Shown: one piece after another, positions 30,888 through 33,698 of the stretch | Layout: the number at the start of each line of letters is the position of its first letter | Numbering within the stretch: the stretch's first letter is position 1 | NCBI GenBank assembly: GCA_937910665.1 | Contig: CALEPR010000129.1 | Coordinates: forward strand, 1 to 33,698 | Origin: an uncultured Selenomonadales bacterium | Lineage (GTDB): Bacteria > Bacillota > Negativicutes > Selenomonadales > Selenomonadaceae | DNA length: 33,698 nt | Direction of reading: 5' to 3' | Program-made: the position numbers and the translations under genes | The notes under the pieces: generated by a model | What the model was told of the DNA's origin: nothing | Seen by the model: the letters and a program-made list of their open reading frames with translations, nothing else | The model's database searches: none

Positions 30888-31607
30888 ATGTATATCGAAG
30901 CAAAAAAGTTAGTGAAGTCTTTTAAAAAGCGAGTGGTAGTGAATGAAGTTTCACTGAAGGTCGAGAAGGGCGAAATTGTCGGCTTACTCGGTCCAAACGG
31001 CGCAGGAAAGACAACTTCATTTTACATGATAGTCGGACTGGAAAAACCGGACAGAGGCGAAGTTTTTATTTCCGACGTGAATGTTTCCCACCTGCCAATT
31101 TATCGACGCGCACAACTTGGAATAGGTTACTTGACACAGGAAGCATCTATTTTCAGAAAGCTGACGGTCACAGAAAATATTATGGCAATTTTGGAAACGA
31201 CGCGAAAGACAAAAGCCGAATCGCAAAAAAGACTTGACGGACTTCTGGAAGAATTTAATATTCGACACGTCCGCGACAGAAAAGGCACTGAACTTTCTGG
31301 CGGCGAGCGTCGGCGTGTGGAAATTGCAAGATGTTTGGCCCTCGAGCCGCAATTTATTTTGCTGGACGAACCTTTTGCCGGAGTCGATCCTCTCGCCGTC
31401 GCCGATATTCAGGAAATTATAAAATATCTTCGTGAGCGCGGCATGGGAATTTTAATTACGGATCACAATGTCCGCGAAACTTTGAATATTGTTGACCGAG
31501 CATATATTTTGAATGAAGGAAAAATTTTATTGGAAGGAAATTCCGAAGAAATTGCCGAAAGTCCGATTGCAAAAAAATTCTATCTCGGAGAAAATTTCAA
31601 GTTGTAG
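30888..31607 (+). CDS. lptB: LptB, ATPase of the LPS exporter
   Basis: Drives LPS extraction by LptB2FG at the cytoplasmic face. The Walker A motif GPNGAGKTT (35-43) is followed by the Q-loop region YLTQEASIFRKLTV, the signature LSGGERRRVEIAR, Walker B ILLDEPFAGVDP and the switch His (ITDHNVRET). The family's C-terminal ILLEGNSEEI and KKFYLGENFKL are present, so the length (239 aa) is complete. There is no good ribosome site before the ATG, only AT-rich CCCTTAACACTTAAA; coupling through the upstream hairpin is possible. The last codons TTC AAG TTG TAG are the first unit of the following tandem array. lptF/G are not in the window. Confidence 0.95.
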   Translation: MYIEAKKLVKSFKKRVVVNEVSLKVEKGEIVGLLGPNGAGKTTSFYMIVGLEKPDRGEVFISDVNVSHLPIYRRAQLGIGYLTQEASIFRKLTVTENIMAILETTRKTKAESQKRLDGLLEEFNIRHVRDRKGTELSGGERRRVEIARCLALEPQFILLDEPFAGVDPLAVADIQEIIKYLRERGMGILITDHNVRETLNIVDRAYILNEGKILLEGNSEEIAESPIAKKFYLGENFKL

Positions 31608-31942
31608 AAAATTTTTTTGGTGGAAGTTTCAAGTTGTAGGAAATTTTTTTGTGGAAGTTTTAAGTTGTAGAAAATTTTTTGGTGAAGTTTCAAGTTGTAG
31701 AAAAATTTTTTTTGGTGAAGTTTTAAGTTGTAGAAAATTTTTTTGGTGAAGTTTTTAGTTGTAGAAAATTTTTTTGGTGAAGTTTTAAGTTGTAGGAAAA
31801 ATTTTTTTGGTGGAAGTTTCAAGTTGTAGGAAAAATTTTTTTGGTGGAAGTTTCAAGTTGTAGAAAATTTTTTTGTGGAAGTTTTAAGTTGTAGAAAAAT
31901 TTTTTGTGGAAGTTTTAAGTTGTAGAAAAATTTTTTTTGGTG
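31590..31942 (+). repeat. Tandem array, about 11 units of 31-34 bp, between lptB and murG
   Basis: The unit reads GAAGTTTCAAGTTGTAG followed by GAAAATTTTTTTGGTG. The core AGTTGTAG is invariant in all units. Variation is in TTTCAAG/TTTTAAG, the A- and T-run lengths, and GGTG/GTG. The first unit coincides with the last codons and stop of lptB, and the last runs into the murG ribosome site (GGTGAGGTTTTGAAGTG), which resembles the unit. There are no spacers, so it is not CRISPR. The 345-bp gap 31608-31952 holds nothing else. Confidence 0.9.
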
Positions 31943-31952
31943 AGGTTTTGAA

Positions 31953-33059
31953 GTGAAAATAATTTTTTCAGGCGGCGGCACGGGAGGACATATTTACCCT
32001 GCGTTGACATTGATCGATGCAGTCAAAAAAAAATTGCCGAACGCCGAAGTTTTGTATGTTGGCACTGAGCAAGGTTTGGAGTCGGATATTGTTCCGAAGG
32101 CAGGAATAAATTTTGTCGCGCTTGACCTCGAAGGAGGATTTGAGCGGCGTTTTACTTTGGAAAATATCAAACGTGCAGCCAACGCAATTTTGAGCGTCAA
32201 GAAGGCAAAAAAAATTGTCGAAGATTTTCGACCTGATGTTGCCGTAGGAACCGGAGGATATGTTTGCGGACCGATTTTGCTTGCCGCAAGTTTGATGAAA
32301 GTTCCCGCCTTGATTCAGGAGCAAAATGCAGTTGCGGGGATCACGAATAAAATTTTGTCAAAGTTCGCGACAAAAATTGCTGTCGGTTCCGAACTCGCTC
32401 TGAAAAATTTTCCTGCCGAAAAAACAATTTACACCGGCAATCCCATTCGCGCAGAAGTTTTGCAGGCAAAAAAATCTGACGGCTTGAAAGAATTTAATTT
32501 TTCTTCCGACTTGCCGATTATTTTAATCTCGGGAGGAAGTCGCGGAGCGCGGAGCATAAATCTTGCTATGGTCGATGTACTTCTTAACGCTGAAAAAAAT
32601 TTTAACGCACAATTTCTCCACGTCACCGGCAAAGGCGAATTTGGTTCCGTCACAAAAAAACTTTCGGACGCGAATTTTAATTTCGACAATCCTAAAATAA
32701 AAATTGTCCCCTACCTCTACAATATGCCTCAAGCGATGGCGATGGCTGACCTTGCAATTTTTCGCGCAGGAGCGACGGGAATTGCCGAACTCACTGCTCG
32801 GGGAATTCCTGCCATTTTAATTCCATATCCCTTCGCGGCAGAAAATCACCAAGAATTTAATGCAAGGGCATTGGTCGAAGTCGGAGCGGCGAAAATGATT
32901 TTGAACAAGGATTTGACTTCGGAAATTTTATCCGCGCAGATCGAGGAACTTCTGAATAATCCCGGCGAATTGGAAAAAATGTCGGAAGCAAGTTTGTCGC
33001 TCGGCAAACCTCAAGCGGCAGACGAAATTGCAAATTTAATTTTGGACTTGGCGAAATGA
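31953..33059 (+). CDS. murG: MurG, lipid II-forming GlcNAc transferase
   Basis: Transfers GlcNAc to lipid I on the cytoplasmic membrane face. The N-terminal loop GGGTGGHIYPALT (about 7-19) is followed by GTEQGLE, VAVGTGGYVCGPILLAA, IQEQNAVAGITNK, the UDP-GlcNAc region ISGGSRGARSIN, and DLAIFRAGATGIAEL with IPYPFAAENHQEFNA. Length 368 aa is normal. The start is a GTG at 31953 with a GAGG site; this site is part of the array's last unit. murG is usually in a dcw cluster with ftsW and murC; here it follows lptB and is coupled to a prepilin-like gene. Confidence 0.97.
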   Translation: MKIIFSGGGTGGHIYPALTLIDAVKKKLPNAEVLYVGTEQGLESDIVPKAGINFVALDLEGGFERRFTLENIKRAANAILSVKKAKKIVEDFRPDVAVGTGGYVCGPILLAASLMKVPALIQEQNAVAGITNKILSKFATKIAVGSELALKNFPAEKTIYTGNPIRAEVLQAKKSDGLKEFNFSSDLPIILISGGSRGARSINLAMVDVLLNAEKNFNAQFLHVTGKGEFGSVTKKLSDANFNFDNPKIKIVPYLYNMPQAMAMADLAIFRAGATGIAELTARGIPAILIPYPFAAENHQEFNARALVEVGAAKMILNKDLTSEILSAQIEELLNNPGELEKMSEASLSLGKPQAADEIANLILDLAK

Positions 33060-33544
33060 AAAATCAAAACGGCTTTATAACTTTAGAAATAATTTTGGCG
33101 ACGGCGATAATTTCTTTGTTGGCTTTTGTCGCTGTGCCGAAAATTGATAAAATTATGGACAAAATTCTTCTTGACTATGAAATGAAAAATTTTATCGGCG
33201 AAGTTAATTCTGTCAGGTCAATGAATCGTTCCTCAACTTTCAATCCGACAATTTTTTATGAAAAAGTAAGTCAGCCGACTACTGAAATTATGTTGGAAAT
33301 AAATAAAACTGCCGGAACTTGGCGACTTTGGAGCGACGCAAAAAGACTTGGCGAAACGCGTCGACTTCCTTCCGGAATGAAAATAAATTATTCTCCCGAC
33401 TCCATCAAACGCATAAGATTTAATTCAAATGGAGTTTACAGCGGCGACAGCGGAACTGTTACTTTGACTTCTCGGCGCGGAAAAAAAGCTATGATTATTT
33501 TTGACAGCGTTGGACGTTGGCGCGGTGAAAAAATTTCCGATTAA
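33056..33544 (+). CDS. Prepilin-like (type II pseudopilin) protein
   Basis: 162 aa with a type IV prepilin N-terminus: a short basic leader MKNQNG, cleavage before Phe, Glu at +5 (FITLE), then a hydrophobic helix (IILATAIISLLAFVAVPKI). The C-terminal part is beta-rich (TWRLWSDAKRLGETRRLPSG, NGVYSGDSGTVTLTSRRGKK), like GspH/FimT pseudopilins. The start overlaps the murG stop (ATGA), so translation is coupled to murG, an unusual partner. It needs a PilD-type peptidase and assembly genes from elsewhere. The only other pilus-like gene here is the PilO-like one at 12418. Confidence 0.85.
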   Translation: MKNQNGFITLEIILATAIISLLAFVAVPKIDKIMDKILLDYEMKNFIGEVNSVRSMNRSSTFNPTIFYEKVSQPTTEIMLEINKTAGTWRLWSDAKRLGETRRLPSGMKINYSPDSIKRIRFNSNGVYSGDSGTVTLTSRRGKKAMIIFDSVGRWRGEKISD

Positions 33545-33565
33545 AAAATTTGCAGATATTCAAAA

Positions 33566-33593
33566 TTGAGTGTCTGATTTTTTTGTGTACAAT
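33566..33593 (+). promoter_or_regulatory. Candidate promoter for a gene beyond the window
   Basis: TTGAGT (33566-33571), a 16-base spacer and TACAAT (33588-33593). The remaining bases to 33698 contain only short frames of 31 codons or fewer with no good ribosome site, so no gene is called there. Confidence 0.35.
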
Positions 33594-33698
33594 CAAGAAA
33601 AAATTTTGGAGTGTCAAACAAAATCTTTTGTCTTGCTTTCCCGATGACAAACTTTTGCTTGATGTTATTCTTGCCTAAAATTTATGAAACGCCCGTGA

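Noticed and set aside
31513..31749. Open frame reading through the tandem array (78 aa)
   Set aside because: It starts inside lptB in another frame and its product is only repeated SCRKFF words from the array; no ribosome site.
31590..31942. CRISPR array between lptB and murG
   Set aside because: Units are contiguous with no unique spacers, vary in length through A/T runs, and no cas gene is near. It is a tandem repeat.
33545..33698. 31-codon frame (FPDDKLLLDVILA end) as a small gene
   Set aside because: Starts at TTG within the -10 region of a likely promoter and has no ribosome site.

Overview
The window looks like chromosome from a diderm (Gram-negative) member of the Bacillota, most likely Negativicutes/Selenomonadales-like. 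This is inferred from gene content, not from a marker-gene search. Bacillota-type genes (RNase Y, a dnaG-rpoD pair, CheV, DUF445, a Glc-family PTS permease, LarB) sit beside outer-membrane genes (LpxL-type acyltransferase, LptC, LptA, LptB). The DNA is AT-rich, with very frequent A-run/T-run words of the AAAAATTTTT type in both coding and non-coding DNA. GTG and TTG starts are common, and I saw no rRNA or tRNA gene.

Layout. 1-895: end of one unknown gene and a second unknown gene sharing a nearly identical 98-bp block. 983-1945 (-): pfkA. 2368-5396 (+): dnaG-rpoD. 5711-6908 (+): a stand-alone GT51 transglycosylase and a 52-residue membrane peptide. 7107-9756 (-): a sugar-binding lipoprotein followed 13 bp later by a chemoreceptor. 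9893-13654 (-): Gfo/Idh/MocA oxidoreductase, PTS EIIBC, PilO-like protein, exported flavodoxin. 13868-16614 (+): degenerate polysaccharide deacetylase, murQ, mupG, behind a good sigma-A-type promoter. 16763-17521 (+): secreted NlpC/P60 hydrolase. 17680-19332 (-): cheV and a cysteine-protease-like unknown. 19511-22399 (+): two DUF445 paralogues with a candidate small RNA between them. 22460-24863 (+): HMA metallochaperone, small coiled-coil/TM protein, P1B ATPase. 25050-25823 (+): larB. 25902-26063 (-): a 53-residue peptide. 26539-28083 (+): rny. 28431-33544 (+): lpxL-like, lptC, lptA, lptB, murG and a prepilin-like gene.

How the genes fit together. EIIBC (MurP-like), MupG and MurQ could form a route that imports and phosphorylates MurNAc or MurNAc-GlcNAc, splits the phosphodisaccharide and removes the lactyl ether. 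The P60 hydrolase and GT51 enzyme also act on peptidoglycan. The binding lipoprotein/chemoreceptor pair and CheV suggest chemotaxis. The 3' end is an envelope cluster for LPS acylation, LPS transport and lipid II synthesis.

The least ordinary part is the repeat content. There is a dispersed family of 20-bp dyads, often paired around an internal hairpin. An 11-unit tandem array lies between lptB and murG, and its unit matches both flanking gene ends. Purine/pyrimidine inverted repeats bracket lptC. A 45-bp tandem duplication copies the ribosome-binding site and start of the flavodoxin gene.
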